A stretch of DNA of 64,000 nucleotides from Chitinophaga polysaccharea (GCF_902150045.1 NZ_CABFVU010000004.1:248001-312000); one strand, 5' to 3'; positions 27,801-34,324 are shown, counted from the stretch's first letter. Notes: a model not told the origin generated them from the letters alone. Made by a program: numbers and translations.

Positions 27801-28481
27801 CAGGCGGAAGTAACAATCACCAGCGAGGATATCGAGAGCGGTGACCTGATGATAACCAAAGAGATCGTGCAACCGGCATCAGGACCTTACCGGCTGGGAC
27901 AGGATATCACATACCGTATCAGGGTAGCTAATATTGGTGCGGGGCTGGCAACCGGCGTAGTGGTAACAGATTCACTACCGCTGCAGCTGGCGGTTCCTGC
28001 GCGCACTTTGGCGGAAAGAGGAGCGGTGTCAGTATCTGCGGCAGACAGGAAAGTGATATGGACGATCGGAAACATTGTGCCCGGTGCTACTGTATACCTG
28101 GAGGTAACCTGCAGGATAACAGAAGGCGGCCAGATGGTGACGGGCGCCGTTGCAACGAGTGGAACTACAGATGCCGACCTTACCAATAATAAGGCAGTAT
28201 TAAGTGTGGCAATAGAGGGTGCTGATGTTTCATTCCCGAACGTTTTCACTCCGAACGGAGATGGCAAGAACGAGAAGTTCATTATCGGCGGGCTGGAAAA
28301 ATACCCCGGCTCGGCGCTCTATATCTTCAACCGATGGGGCGGCGGGGTGTACCAGTCTAAAAATTACAATAATGACTGGAACGGTTCGGATCTGAATGAA
28401 GGAACATATTTCTATATCCTGGAAGTGAAGAAGCCCGATGGTATCAAAAAGTATAAAGGCTGGGTAACCATCATAAGATAA
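15846..28481 (+). CDS. Giant secreted Calx-beta repeat protein with T9SS type B sorting domain
   Basis: A 4211-residue protein. ATG 15846 begins a clean signal peptide (cleavage near SRAFA); the GTG at 15801 adds an unlikely leader. Domains: three repeats of about 375 residues (from about 21, 402 and 773) each opening YWVNG(A/S)G-W-D--HW with a C-(R/H)-N-M-x-W motif, probably beta-solenoids; an Ig/PKD-like domain (about 1150-1225); two Big-2-like domains (about 1226-1380); 22 Calx-beta repeats of about 117 residues (about 1382-3994), most with the SGTA-G-DY core and I-E-(T/P)-ETV loop; a DUF11 domain (about 3998-4125); and a T9SS type B (CHU_C) sorting domain from FPNVFTPNGDGKNE (about 4128) to the end. 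It is a surface or released adhesin, likely calcium-binding. The PorP/SprF-like and OmpA-like genes follow in the same operon. Confidence 0.93.
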   Translation: MRKFISFSILLMLLFSRAFATDFYWVNGAGSWSDLNHWSTTSGGVPNQSIIPNLNDDVHFDANSGLAANAFVDLPTASPAYCRNMTWVGVTVAANFMYRGQPLYIYGNVELAASVRYGTQGLNFVGSSPATLKMNGAGRYPAVGWYNPISVNKPGSSLTLLDGIPEALVVSAVNLTAGSLDMSDFTHSFGNFSGNNSNARSLDISNTTLILSGTWDYRGTNNTINTANSYISAVMFHSDRFSFPKVDVTSDGNSGMVINNTTFDQLTFTSTASPTQSVRIGTGNTVNRLEYKGGGSISGGGNTIKDLYIAPSNPGFSFVGNNTITGSLHANTPDCNALSQILGYGTGATITFGPGAVVDVRNVLMTNLAAAGSISLPVTVTGADGGGNTGWDFQPRATGTTLYWVNGAGAWNDKSHWASSSGGTGGYCVPFTGDNVVFDANSGFTAGNNTVTATAGTAWCHNMTWTNLTGAPVFDNRGVFLQIYGSLVLDPTLTLYGNFSFKGTEAGTLTTNGFKLGTPVFRVERTGTNGGVTLTDDITHPGFRIIHNSGKLLLPNRTLHISQFSTETSGVRTMDISNSTITADYEWLTNSSNNTWVNNGAGSFIIAKSRFITNGLTYPKVQIDGVGSNVSIVNANITDLLFTNTGLTFGTIALGGGNTIGTVEFKGAAEIRGNNTITNLLLAPSRNYNFRNTQTINGLFRYNNLDCSGLGELRGLGGVATFNFGPSSTKDVQNVLLQNIAATGTGVPVAVTGADAGGNSGFNITASSGGARYWVNGSGDWNDAAHWSNTPGGPGGACVPTVANDVFFNANSFTSGNSAVTISQGHAYCRNMDWTGAAFAPTLTKDAAFNLEIWGNLVMNPAVAMNTGISLGGPAVVLTGAANSTITSNGAGLGNFDFAINKPGGSKLTFTDDYNNAQTHIDMRSGNLDLSGRTITMAYITDDSRAAPISINITNATINGGWHALGAGTAVQAAGSRIVGGIFRVNKGVYNYVEVTGAGDTNMDISNATIDNLLFSNTSTASQAWIRSNNTINRLEYKGRGYIQATGNVIDTLIFAPGKIYTFAAGTNTTINEAWYGSGSPCSPTQIISSSTTANATVTKTGGTVDFDYIRLNRITAAGVTPFKAREHSVDLGGNVNWDISPYDNSATITGLGPDRTVCAEGFPIVLNTDGFFAGPSATYLWTGGSTGKTLSVTNGGTYSVTVKYPDGCSIPDTIIITKSTVTVNPVTGTTAVCERKTTTLQSTTAGGTWSTSNAAIAIVNASGVVTGVAPGTATITYTVTNSNGCSASQTATVTVNAIPAVNNITGTQKVFQGSTTTLSNTTPGGVWSSSNTAIATVSNTGVVSGVTAGAADIIYTVTSPQGCDSARKVTVTVDGFTPAKRVLSVTKTADAQEASSNGGFTISLPAGVMAAENITVNYTVGGTASASDYTPLSGTATIIAGQNSIALPVTVTDDYFIEPTETVQVTLSGATSSNYTYTLSTTNGNATVNIADDDNTTANRVLTVVTSTSFNEGPFPSLIRFRLPSGVKTSEDITISYTLGGTALNGIDYNTLSGSVVMPAGQDYVDIIVNTIDDKIIEGTENVIVTITGGITASLGSFAPSTTQGSVTTPFNDNDNTAANRTLSVTALGNAAEPSTNSSFTISLPATITVTEPVTVNYTISGTALNGTDYTTISGTTVIPAGQNGVVVPVTVTDDALVEADETVILTINNGTSASFAFAASTTAGSATVNIADDDNTTANRVLSITKTGDAAEPATSGGFRISLPTGVMASENITVTYNVAGTATPGADYSTLSGTATIAAGTNGTDVAVTAIDNLVIESTETVIATLSAATSASFTYTLSTTDGSATINIADNDFAGNSNIVLFTKVSDAIEGGTKGQFRVSLQPGVTSAEDVAVSFSVAGSATSGTDYNILGLSGGNIVIPAGANEVFVDIDAANDGMIEGPENVVLTLTGATSTSHPFVIDPSSNGGTVNIIDANAASTTPLQVITGTNAAEPSMPATFTVKLAGVATSAWPVTVGYTLSGTATSGVDYQNIGTITIPANTNGVTVNLNVLDDQVIEPTETMTFKLLSGGTYGGGNAFIFPPDPANESITVNIADNDATSANQVLKVVKTSDAAEPATQGSYTVSLPAGYTAGSDITFSYVMSGTAIRNTDYQVTTVTLPAYQNSVIIPLAVTDDKIIENTETAILTLNATAGTDGNSFSYTRDVTSFQATADITDDDNIPANRIVRVVKNRDGTEDGTSVRFDFEFPSGTVVSSEPVTINYTVTGTAVKGTDYNGITPAHFSGIATISAGGSGTAVVGNIVDDAIIEGTENIIITITSASSGSFTFTPDPAEGTATADILDNDDVPANRVLSVEKTTDAAETATKGTFTISLPAGVIAADDITVNYTVSGTAIAGTDYTDIGASVVIPAGQNAITVDVPVIDDQLIETTETVVLKITDGVSAGMAFTASTTDGEATVDILDNDNVGSNLIVSVTTTTDASEPGANGAITVSLPFGYTASEDITVAYTVGGTATAGSDYGTLSGTVVIPAGQTSVPVIVNVTDDAILEPAETVVLTISGATSASFTLVPGTTNGSGTVVINDDDNTAANRVLTSTKGADAAEPGTNGSFTVSLPTGIQAAEDITVNYTVDGTATAGSDYAALSGSVVIPAGQNSVSVPVTVIDDQTIEVTETVRMTITGGSSASFTFTGTGDATLDIADNDNTTGLLLAVSKGADGAEPGTNGSFTISLPAGISSDEDVTVNYTVSGTATAGDDYAAITAAVTIPAGQNSVTVPVTIANDQVIEGTETVIMTLAGGSSASYTFTGTGSATVDIADDESTTPANLALSIANSGDAEEPGTDGSFTISLPAGITATEAITVNYTVAGTATAGTDYVAFTGTAVILPGQSSVSIPVAIIDDQLIENPETVVVSLNGGNSASFTFTGTGSALVHVTDDDNILANRVLNVTKTTDAAEPSTNGAFNIALPAGLTAPEDITVNYTITGTAISNQDYSSLSGVAVIPAGSNSVDVSLTVIDDQLIENTETITIAVTGGSSTSFTFTAGSNATLDIADDDNVPENLVLSIKKATDAAEPGTNGSFSIGLPAGVTVAEDITVNYMISGTATAGVDYTTLTGTVTIPAGQNSVSLPVTVTNDNILESTETVIATLTGGASANFTFTGTGNAIVNITDDESTVPANLQLTVSKGGDAFESGANGSFTISLPGGITSSEAITVNYTISGTANAGTDYATLSGTAVIPAGQTSVSVPVTAINDQVIESPETVILTLNGGTSGSLIFTGTGNATVNIMDDDATPANLVLNVAKGGDAAEPGTSGSFTVSLPTGIQAAEDITVNYTVDGTATAGSDYAALSGSVVIPAGQNSVSVPVTVIDDQTIEVTETVRMTITGGSSASFTFTGTGDATSDIADNDNTTNLLLAVSKGADGAEPGTNGSFTISLPAGISSAEDVTVNYTVSGTATAGDDYAAITAAVTIPAGQNSVTVPVTIANDQVIEGTETVIMTLAGGSSASYTFTGTGSATMDIADDESTVPANLQLTVSKGGDAFESGANGSFTISLPGGITSSEAITVNYTISGTANAGTDYAALSGTAVITAGQTSVSVPVTAINDQVIESPETVILTLNGGTSGSLIFTGTGNATVNIMDDDATPANLVLNASKGGDAAEPGTDGSFNINLPNNITSSVDIIVNYSISGTGTNGTDYTNLTGSVVIPAGQNGISIPVTVTDDKVIEGDETAVLAVTGGNTATGLIFTAGTSGTVVIKDDDNNADVIVSAGIPAAAESGTNGAFTISVAGGKVAVANITVTYTISGTATAGSDYTTLTGTMVIPAGSSSVSVPVHALDDDLIEPVETVIMNLTGASSSGINFTIGTASSATVNIADDDNTNLNLQVAATTPAAAEPATNGAFTISLAGGKRTAEPLTVHYTISGTATPGTDYTALTGSVTIPADASSVIVPVQVIDDSSVETPETVILHITGGQSAGYTYTVGAAGQAEVTITSEDIESGDLMITKEIVQPASGPYRLGQDITYRIRVANIGAGLATGVVVTDSLPLQLAVPARTLAERGAVSVSAADRKVIWTIGNIVPGATVYLEVTCRITEGGQMVTGAVATSGTTDADLTNNKAVLSVAIEGADVSFPNVFTPNGDGKNEKFIIGGLEKYPGSALYIFNRWGGGVYQSKNYNNDWNGSDLNEGTYFYILEVKKPDGIKKYKGWVTIIR
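23680..24310 (+). repeat. Internal duplication block BC, copy 1 (Calx-beta repeats 11-12)
   Basis: This stretch is nearly identical at DNA level to 25789-26419, offset 2109 bp (exactly 703 codons, six Calx-beta units). Other repeats of the array differ widely in DNA, so this pair was copied or converted recently. Confidence 0.8.
25357..25781 (+). repeat. Internal duplication block A, copy 1 (Calx-beta repeat 16)
   Basis: Nearly identical to 26410-26834 at an offset of 1053 bp (351 codons, three units). Together with block BC this gives the local order A-B-C-A. Confidence 0.8.
25789..26419 (+). repeat. Internal duplication block BC, copy 2 (Calx-beta repeats 17-18)
   Basis: Second copy of 23680-24310. 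Differences are scattered and mostly synonymous; one codon differs as LDIADN against SDIADN. Confidence 0.8.
26410..26834 (+). repeat. Internal duplication block A, copy 2 (Calx-beta repeat 19)
   Basis: Second copy of 25357-25781, with very few changes (for example AVIPAG against AVITAG). Confidence 0.8.
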
Positions 28482-28511
28482 TTGACACCTTATTAACTGC
28501 TGATCTTAAAA

Positions 28512-29522
28512 GTGAAAAAGATGCAAACACTACGCAACGCAGGCATTATGGTCTTGCTGCTCATCATAGGAAGCCGCGCGATAGCGCAACAGAATATACA
28601 GTTCAGCCAGTATGTGTTCAACGGGTTAAGTGTTAACCCGGCATATGCAGGGTATAAGGAAGACCTGTACCTGAATGCCACCTACCGGCACCAGTGGGCC
28701 GGCTTTCCCGGTGCGCCCCGCACCGGCGGGATATCCCTGGACGGGGTCACGCCTTCCAGTGACAACAAGGTGGGGCTGGGGTTGCAAATGCTGTTTGATA
28801 AGCTGGGGCCACAGGATGCTTTGTCGCTATATGGATCCTATTCATACCGGATACCATTGGATGATGAAGGTACGCGCCGGTTATGCCTCGGTATCGGTGG
28901 CGGGGTTACCCAGTATTCTATAGATGGGAATGCGTTGCGGTATACCGATAATGATGATGTGGCGTTGCCTTTGGGGAAGAAGAGCGTTTGGGTACCGGAT
29001 GCACGTTTCGGTATCTATTACTTTAGCCCCCGCTTTTATGCAGGCGCCTCCATCATGGACCTGTTCTCACTCTATACCGATGCTTCGCGTTATACATGGA
29101 AAGGCAATAACTATTCCACTATCCGTAAAACCCAGCATCTGTATGTAACCACAGGGGCCATGTTCCCGCTGGGGGAAAATTTTCAGCTCAAACCCTCCAT
29201 CCTGATCAAGGAAGATTTTAAAGGACCTACCAATGTAGACATCAATGCTTTTCTTCTGATAGGAGAGAAGCTCTGGGTAGGTGGTTCTTATCGCACGAAC
29301 GTTAAACTATGGAACAAAAATAATCTTCCGGCTGATTTGAGCGAACTGGATGCCGCCAGCGTCATGGTAGAGTTCTATGCTACAGCGCAACTGCGCATTG
29401 GATACTCTTATGATCTGAGCATCAATAAAATGGCAGGCTATCAGGGAGGCTCGCATGAAATATCGCTGGGCTTTTTACTCCCTTCTAAAAGGTTTGCTGT
29501 ACAGAACCCCCGATATTTTTAA
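28512..29522 (+). CDS. PorP/SprF family type IX secretion membrane protein
   Basis: A 336-residue outer-membrane beta-barrel protein. It has a signal peptide ending near AIAQ, then the family signature QFSQYVFNGLSVNPAYAG and YRHQWAGFPGAPRT. PorP/SprF proteins help place or anchor type B T9SS cargo on the cell surface, and such genes usually sit beside their cargo as here (30 bp after the giant gene). The GTG at 28512 supplies two Lys to the signal; ATG 28521 is an equally possible start. Confidence 0.93.
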   Translation: MKKMQTLRNAGIMVLLLIIGSRAIAQQNIQFSQYVFNGLSVNPAYAGYKEDLYLNATYRHQWAGFPGAPRTGGISLDGVTPSSDNKVGLGLQMLFDKLGPQDALSLYGSYSYRIPLDDEGTRRLCLGIGGGVTQYSIDGNALRYTDNDDVALPLGKKSVWVPDARFGIYYFSPRFYAGASIMDLFSLYTDASRYTWKGNNYSTIRKTQHLYVTTGAMFPLGENFQLKPSILIKEDFKGPTNVDINAFLLIGEKLWVGGSYRTNVKLWNKNNLPADLSELDAASVMVEFYATAQLRIGYSYDLSINKMAGYQGGSHEISLGFLLPSKRFAVQNPRYF

Positions 29523-29541
29523 ACTCTTAGCTTTTTTGCGT

Positions 29542-31356
29542 ATGATACGTCGCACAATAATTGTCGTCCTGCTGTTAATACTGATCGCTTTCAGCTCGTA
29601 CAGCCAGGAACAGAAAACCGTTCAACAGTTAGCCGGTGAAGCCTATGTAAGGCAGGAATATGCCGTAGCGGCTGCGCTCTATAAACGGATAGCGCGCGCC
29701 AAAGGAGATAAGATGCCGGTAGACCAGTGGATGAAGATGGCGCGCAGCTACCAGGAGATCGGCAACTTCAAAGAAGCAGCGGGTTACTATCAGCAGATCA
29801 TCGCAAGGCCGGATCGGCCTGTATCAGCGTATTTCGCCTATGGAGAAGTGCTGCGCCAGCTGGAACAGTATGATATCGCAAAGCAACAATACGCCCTGTT
29901 CTCCACCTCCAATGCAGACAGTCTCAAACTGAAGGATGTTGCCATGCAAAGCTGTGATAGTGCAGTTTTATGGAAAAAACAACCTGCTAACATACAGATC
30001 CAACCACTTAAAGAGCTGAACACTCCGGGTTCTGATCTCGTGAGCGGAGTGATGGATAAAGGCCTGCTGCTGATGTCTAACGGGTATCGTTCGCTGTCGT
30101 TGAACGGGCGCTCAGAATCTAATCCCCGCACCGATAAGCGCACGGAGCAGCCTTATTATAAAGCATATGCCTACCAGCAGTACAGCCAGGGCAATACCAG
30201 TATGTACCTGCGGGAGCTGACACCGTCCCTGTTAGGTGGTTATGACTATCATATCGGCCCTGTATGTCTGAACAGGACAGAAGATACGCTTTACGCCACT
30301 ATTAACATACAGGGCAACGATATACCGGTTACCAGCAAAGGGCCGGCAAATGGCGTGCGCCAGTTACAGATCTATCAATCTGTAAAGAAGAATGGCAAAT
30401 GGGAGCAGCTCACGCTTATACCGGGCATCAATCTCGAGGGTTACTCTTCCAGTCATGCAGTACTGAACAGCGGCGGTAATGTGCTGTACTTTGTATCCGA
30501 CCGCCCCGGAGGCTATGGAAGCACAGACCTCTGGTACTGTGAAAAGCAGGCCGATGGTACCTGGGGCGCGCCGGTCAACTGCGGCGATAAGATCAACACA
30601 GTGGCGGCAGAAACCTTTCCCACTGTCAATGAAGAAGGTATTCTGTACTTCTCCAGCAAAGGTTACGCAGGCATGGGCGGTTATGATATTTACCGCGTAA
30701 AAGGAGAGCGGGCCGCCTGGGGAACACCGGAGAATATGAAAGTGCCTTTCAACTCCGGTGCTGACGATATAGGGCTCATCTTAAAACGCAATGGTTATGA
30801 AGGCTACCTGGCTTCCAATAAACAGGGAGGCATGGGCAAAGACGATATCTATTATTTCACAGATCCCGGGTACTTTAACCGGGTCAATCATGTAACACCT
30901 TCATCTCCTGTAAGAGATCATACTATAGCGCCCATCGCCATCACAGAAGGACAGCCTCATTCTGTGGAGAAGCTGCATACCGCAGAGGAGCAGCAGGACA
31001 AACGAGAACTGGAACAGCTGAAGTTCTACTATGATTATAATAGCGCATCGCTGCTAGCCGAATCACGCAAGATACTGGACCATATAGCCACAGTACTGAA
31101 GCGTCATCCAGACTGGAAGATCATGGTCGCTTCCTTTGCTGACAGCCGCGGACCTGACCAGTATAATACGGATCTTTCTGCACTGCGTTGTTATGCAGTG
31201 ATAGATTACCTGGTCAATAAAGGCATCGATCCCAGGAAACTATATTACAACAACCAGGGCGAACGCGAACCGGTGAACGGTTGTAAGGATGGAGTGCCCT
31301 GCCGTGAAGAGGAGCACAAGCAGAACAGGCGCTCGGAACTGAAAGTGAAATGGTAA
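29542..31356 (+). CDS. OmpA family protein with TPR and PD40 propeller
   Basis: A 604-residue protein. ATG 29542 is chosen because it starts a signal peptide (cleavage near SSYSQ); the open frame extends upstream into the PorP gene without reason. TPR-like helices (about 25-130) are followed by PD40/WD40-like propeller blades (FVSDRPGGYGSTDLWY, FSSKGYAGMGGYDIYRV, ASNKQGGMGKDDIYYF at about 315-450) and a C-terminal OmpA peptidoglycan-binding domain (about 495-604, DYNSASLLAESRKILD). It resembles PorE-type proteins that tether T9SS parts to peptidoglycan. It lies 19 bp behind the PorP/SprF-like gene. Confidence 0.92.
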   Translation: MIRRTIIVVLLLILIAFSSYSQEQKTVQQLAGEAYVRQEYAVAAALYKRIARAKGDKMPVDQWMKMARSYQEIGNFKEAAGYYQQIIARPDRPVSAYFAYGEVLRQLEQYDIAKQQYALFSTSNADSLKLKDVAMQSCDSAVLWKKQPANIQIQPLKELNTPGSDLVSGVMDKGLLLMSNGYRSLSLNGRSESNPRTDKRTEQPYYKAYAYQQYSQGNTSMYLRELTPSLLGGYDYHIGPVCLNRTEDTLYATINIQGNDIPVTSKGPANGVRQLQIYQSVKKNGKWEQLTLIPGINLEGYSSSHAVLNSGGNVLYFVSDRPGGYGSTDLWYCEKQADGTWGAPVNCGDKINTVAAETFPTVNEEGILYFSSKGYAGMGGYDIYRVKGERAAWGTPENMKVPFNSGADDIGLILKRNGYEGYLASNKQGGMGKDDIYYFTDPGYFNRVNHVTPSSPVRDHTIAPIAITEGQPHSVEKLHTAEEQQDKRELEQLKFYYDYNSASLLAESRKILDHIATVLKRHPDWKIMVASFADSRGPDQYNTDLSALRCYAVIDYLVNKGIDPRKLYYNNQGEREPVNGCKDGVPCREEEHKQNRRSELKVKW

Positions 31357-31457
31357 CATCGGAAATTGACACCCGGACAGCTGAAAATTGGCTGAGCGGC
31401 ACTTAGTTGAGAATGAGATGAAATGCAGGCATGATAAATTTGAAGTGGTTTTGCTGT

Positions 31458-32546
31458 TTAGCTTACCTGTACTTTTTCTGAATCATACCAGTTAACGGTC
31501 CTATGAAGTGTCTCTTCGAATTTAAAAATGTCGTCGAGGGTCATAATCTCTGTCTTTGTTTCTTTTTTTTGCTCATCAAAGGTGCCTATATATTTTCGCG
31601 AACCATTAAAATACAGCCTGCATATTGTTTTCCGGTTATTGTCGTCCAGTAATATGGCGAAATAGGATTGAGCATCCCTGTAGGCCACCCTGGCAGGCTT
31701 TATTAATTGACGGAGAATTGTTTTTACAATCATATAACCTTCTTTTTCCTCTTCGGTAGTTTCAATTACCGCACCCTTTTCCTCGGTACTTGTGGGCGCT
31801 AATTCTTTTTCAGGATCAGATGGCTCAGCCTCATTTTCCTTTTTTAGCGCAGATTTAAGTCTGTCGGTGATCAGGTCATTAATGTATTGTTGAATCGACT
31901 TCCTGGTAAGAGCGCCGAACTGCTCAACCATTTTTGAAGTTAACATACCCTTGTATATCTGTTTGGCAAAGAGTTTAATCAATCCTTCTGAAGGGTTTTG
32001 AAACTCAATGTTTATCAGCGTTTTGAGCTCATTCATATATTTTAGCTCGCTCGCGGTGGTTTGAATATTTTCCAGGTTGAAGTATGACTTGTGGAATTTC
32101 TTTAGTTCTTCGATCTGGTTGTCTTTTATATCCGTAACATTAAATTCAAAGAAGGGTTTCTCATCCATTTTATTCTGCTCTGCAAGATCTGTATAAAACC
32201 GGTAGATGATCCCGTTGGATAACAGCCCGAACTTGGCGGCTGTGGTATGGAAGTAGCGGAAAAGCTGGGAGTTGTGCGGGTCCAGGCTTTCTCCCCAGTG
32301 TTTACATTCGATGAGTATGGAAGGCTTGCCTTCTTTCAGGATCGCATAGTCCACTTTCTCACCCTTCTTGATCCCGATATCCGCTATGAATTCCGGCATT
32401 ACTTCAAATGGGTCAAATACATCGTAGCCCAGGACTTTAATAAAGGGCATGATAAAAGCATTCTTGGTTGCTTCTTCTGTCAGAATCTGGTTTTTGAGCT
32501 TTTCGACTTTGTCGCCGAAGAGTTTGATCTCATCTTTAAAATCCAT
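31458..32546 (-). CDS. Stand-alone type I restriction enzyme R-subunit N-terminal (HsdR-N) nuclease
   Basis: A 362-residue protein with a PD-(D/E)xK-type core: the acidic VDYAIL strand, then SILIECKHWG (about 75-105), matching HsdR-N domains. No helicase motor and no HsdM or HsdS are present nearby, so it is not a classical type I system. The middle has a charged, Glu/Lys-rich linker (about 235-270) and the C-terminal domain (about 275-362) is beta-rich with CRLYFNG. Such single proteins are common in Bacteroidota, with function unproven (DNA degradation or defence are usual guesses). Last gene of a three-gene minus-strand cluster, 39 bp after the DUF4407 gene. Confidence 0.8.
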   Translation of the reverse strand: MDFKDEIKLFGDKVEKLKNQILTEEATKNAFIMPFIKVLGYDVFDPFEVMPEFIADIGIKKGEKVDYAILKEGKPSILIECKHWGESLDPHNSQLFRYFHTTAAKFGLLSNGIIYRFYTDLAEQNKMDEKPFFEFNVTDIKDNQIEELKKFHKSYFNLENIQTTASELKYMNELKTLINIEFQNPSEGLIKLFAKQIYKGMLTSKMVEQFGALTRKSIQQYINDLITDRLKSALKKENEAEPSDPEKELAPTSTEEKGAVIETTEEEKEGYMIVKTILRQLIKPARVAYRDAQSYFAILLDDNNRKTICRLYFNGSRKYIGTFDEQKKETKTEIMTLDDIFKFEETLHRTVNWYDSEKVQVS

Positions 32547-32585
32547 CGGAGTTTATTTTTGATATTAATGTTGTTAGAAATTTTA

Positions 32586-33578
32586 TCATTCAAATCCTTT
32601 TCCAAGGGCATCCAGCCGTCGTATTTGTAAGTTCATATGGTGGAGTACTACTTTTTCGTAGTCGTTAGACCTGTCGCCCAACTTACTGAATAACACCAGC
32701 ATCTCTATGAACAGGAAAAACAGGATCCACAGGGCCCAGAAGCACAATGCAACGTGCGATGCGGATAACATCTGCTTCATGATGGTTAACTCATCCAGGA
32801 AACCTGTACTGGCTTTCATTTCTTTTTCAAGTGCAGGTCTGATATGAAGCAACTCGTTTTCCTTTTGGGCTCTTTGTTGCCGCATATCGCCAATGATGGA
32901 GTCAAGTGCCGGTAGTAATGCTGTTTTAGGATTCAGCAGCAGTACTGTTCCAACAGTGCGATCACTGATCGTCTTCCAGATAATGGTATCTTTTCCTGAA
33001 GATGTTACTGTTTGCACAGGCATTCTTTTTGTTGCCATTGTTGTAGTTGTGGCAGTTGTAGTTGGATGTTTAGTAATATCTTCCACGTAATTATCTTTCT
33101 CCTGTTCTTTTTTGCTAATTGCTGTTTCCAGCGCGGCGATCTGTTTTCTTAATTCTTCCGTTTTTGAGGGTAGTATCATGTTCACTTTTTCTGAGATGTA
33201 GAAATTTTTCTCTGTCTCAATATCTTTCTCGAACAATATCTGATCGATGATCACCGCGCCCAGGATAGACATCATGAAAGCCAGGCAGCCCCTGAAAATC
33301 AGCAGTAGCCGGCTGGGATGGATGGATAAGACGATCTGCTTTTCGACCTGTACAATGATTATAGTTGAAAGGGCTCCCGCCAGTATACACCCCGGCATGC
33401 TTAGCGACAGGTAACGGTGTGCAAAAGTAAAACCAATAAAAAACCACAGGATGCAAACGATCAGCATAGCGGCAGTATATTTCTTCACAGATTTAAAAGC
33501 AGCTTCACTGCAGTTTTTCAGGATGTTGTAGTTATACCCGGTGATGAAGCAACCGAAACGGATCCATAGATGTTTCAT
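32586..33578 (-). CDS. DUF4407 domain membrane protein
   Basis: A 330-residue protein. The start at 33578 (MKHLWIRFGCF) is chosen since it lies 10 bp past the upstream stop and matches the family opening ITGYNYNILKNCSEAAFKSVKKYTA. There are three transmembrane helices in about the first 120 residues, then a long coiled coil with a Thr-rich insert (TTTATTTT), and a fourth helix near the C-terminus (FWALWILFFLFIEMLVLF). The function of DUF4407 is unknown; position between a nuclease gene and a small soluble partner suggests one complex. Confidence 0.8.
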   Translation of the reverse strand: MKHLWIRFGCFITGYNYNILKNCSEAAFKSVKKYTAAMLIVCILWFFIGFTFAHRYLSLSMPGCILAGALSTIIIVQVEKQIVLSIHPSRLLLIFRGCLAFMMSILGAVIIDQILFEKDIETEKNFYISEKVNMILPSKTEELRKQIAALETAISKKEQEKDNYVEDITKHPTTTATTTTMATKRMPVQTVTSSGKDTIIWKTISDRTVGTVLLLNPKTALLPALDSIIGDMRQQRAQKENELLHIRPALEKEMKASTGFLDELTIMKQMLSASHVALCFWALWILFFLFIEMLVLFSKLGDRSNDYEKVVLHHMNLQIRRLDALGKGFE

Positions 33579-33588
33579 AAGGCCGGCT

Positions 33589-34155
33589 TTAGAAGTTTTT
33601 GTTAAGGATGATATGACTTGAAATTGCTGCAAGACCATTCCTGAATCCGCGGGTATAGCTGATAACAATACCATGACCTACACCTTCGTTTAGCTTTGCC
33701 TGCTCTTCGATTTCTTTGACCTGGCTGATATGGCTCTCGGCAATTTCCTTCTTAACAACAAGCTCTTCTACTGTATCTATCATTCCACTTCTGCTCCTGC
33801 TGGTGATGTGAAAATTAATTTGCAGGATAAAATCTTCGTAGAACGTTTTTACTTTCCTGATAGATCTTTCCAGGTCGTTTTTCAACGCAACTACATTCTG
33901 ATTCAGATGGCTGGCATCTGGATTTATTAATGCATCGTTATACCCCTTGGATTCATAATTCTTGTCGAGAAAATCGTACAGAAGATGGATGCCACCATTG
34001 AACGGAACCGCAGTTTTTTCGCCAGGTTGCTCTTTTCCCGGCGCCTCTTTTTCAATAAAAGTAGTTTCCGGATTATCGGGTACCGCGTTTTCGATCTCCA
34101 GGGCGTGGGAATGGCCATTTTGGCGTTGCCGGTTGAAAATATCAAATAAGCTCAT
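33589..34155 (-). CDS. Unknown soluble protein, first gene of HsdR-N/DUF4407 cluster
   Basis: A 188-residue protein without signal peptide or membrane segment. The first 50 residues are polar and low in structure; the rest is helical (FLDKNYES, then a long helix with LNQNVVALKNDLERSIRKVKTFYEDF and KEIAESHISQVKEIEEQAKL). I do not recognise a family. It is 10 bp ahead of the DUF4407 gene and probably its partner. Codon use and AT-rich composition match the other two genes of the cluster. Confidence 0.6.
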   Translation of the reverse strand: MSLFDIFNRQRQNGHSHALEIENAVPDNPETTFIEKEAPGKEQPGEKTAVPFNGGIHLLYDFLDKNYESKGYNDALINPDASHLNQNVVALKNDLERSIRKVKTFYEDFILQINFHITSRSRSGMIDTVEELVVKKEIAESHISQVKEIEEQAKLNEGVGHGIVISYTRGFRNGLAAISSHIILNKNF

Positions 34156-34165
34156 AGATATTTTA

Positions 34166-34324
34166 TTAAATGGTAATTGTTGGTACTTTGTATTTATTAT
34201 GTCCTTTATTATGACAGGATTCGCAAAGCGTGATCAGCAGATGGCCGGGGTAGTCCCAGGGAAGGCGGAATTTTTACTCGCTTGCTATGAAATGATAGTA
34301 CGGCACATCGTTTGGAGTTGTCAT
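34166..34324 (-). pseudogene. Remnant of an HNH-type (CxxCH) protein
   Basis: On the minus strand, reading from ATG 34324, the frame gives MTTPNDVPYYHFIASE, a TAA (34274-34276), then KFRLPWDYPGHLLITLCE-SCHNKGHNKYK and a stop at 34166. The parts LPW-(D/E)YP, L(I/V)TLCE and CHxxxH strongly resemble the end of Bacteroidota HNH-like domains (usual form HHKYYI...PWEYP...LVTLCE-CH..EH). The metal-ligand His-His is not clean and the stop splits the motif, so this is a decayed end only. It lies just upstream of the HsdR-N/DUF4407 cluster. Confidence 0.42.

Noticed and set aside
16152..28282. Dozens of long antisense and out-of-frame open frames across the giant gene
   Set aside because: They mirror the repeated Calx-beta codons, have low-complexity Ser/Thr/Val/Pro composition and overlap a clearly coding frame with signal peptide and sorting domain.
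31458..32546. Complete type I restriction-modification system
   Set aside because: Only the HsdR N-terminal domain is present; no helicase region, HsdM or HsdS gene lies in the window.
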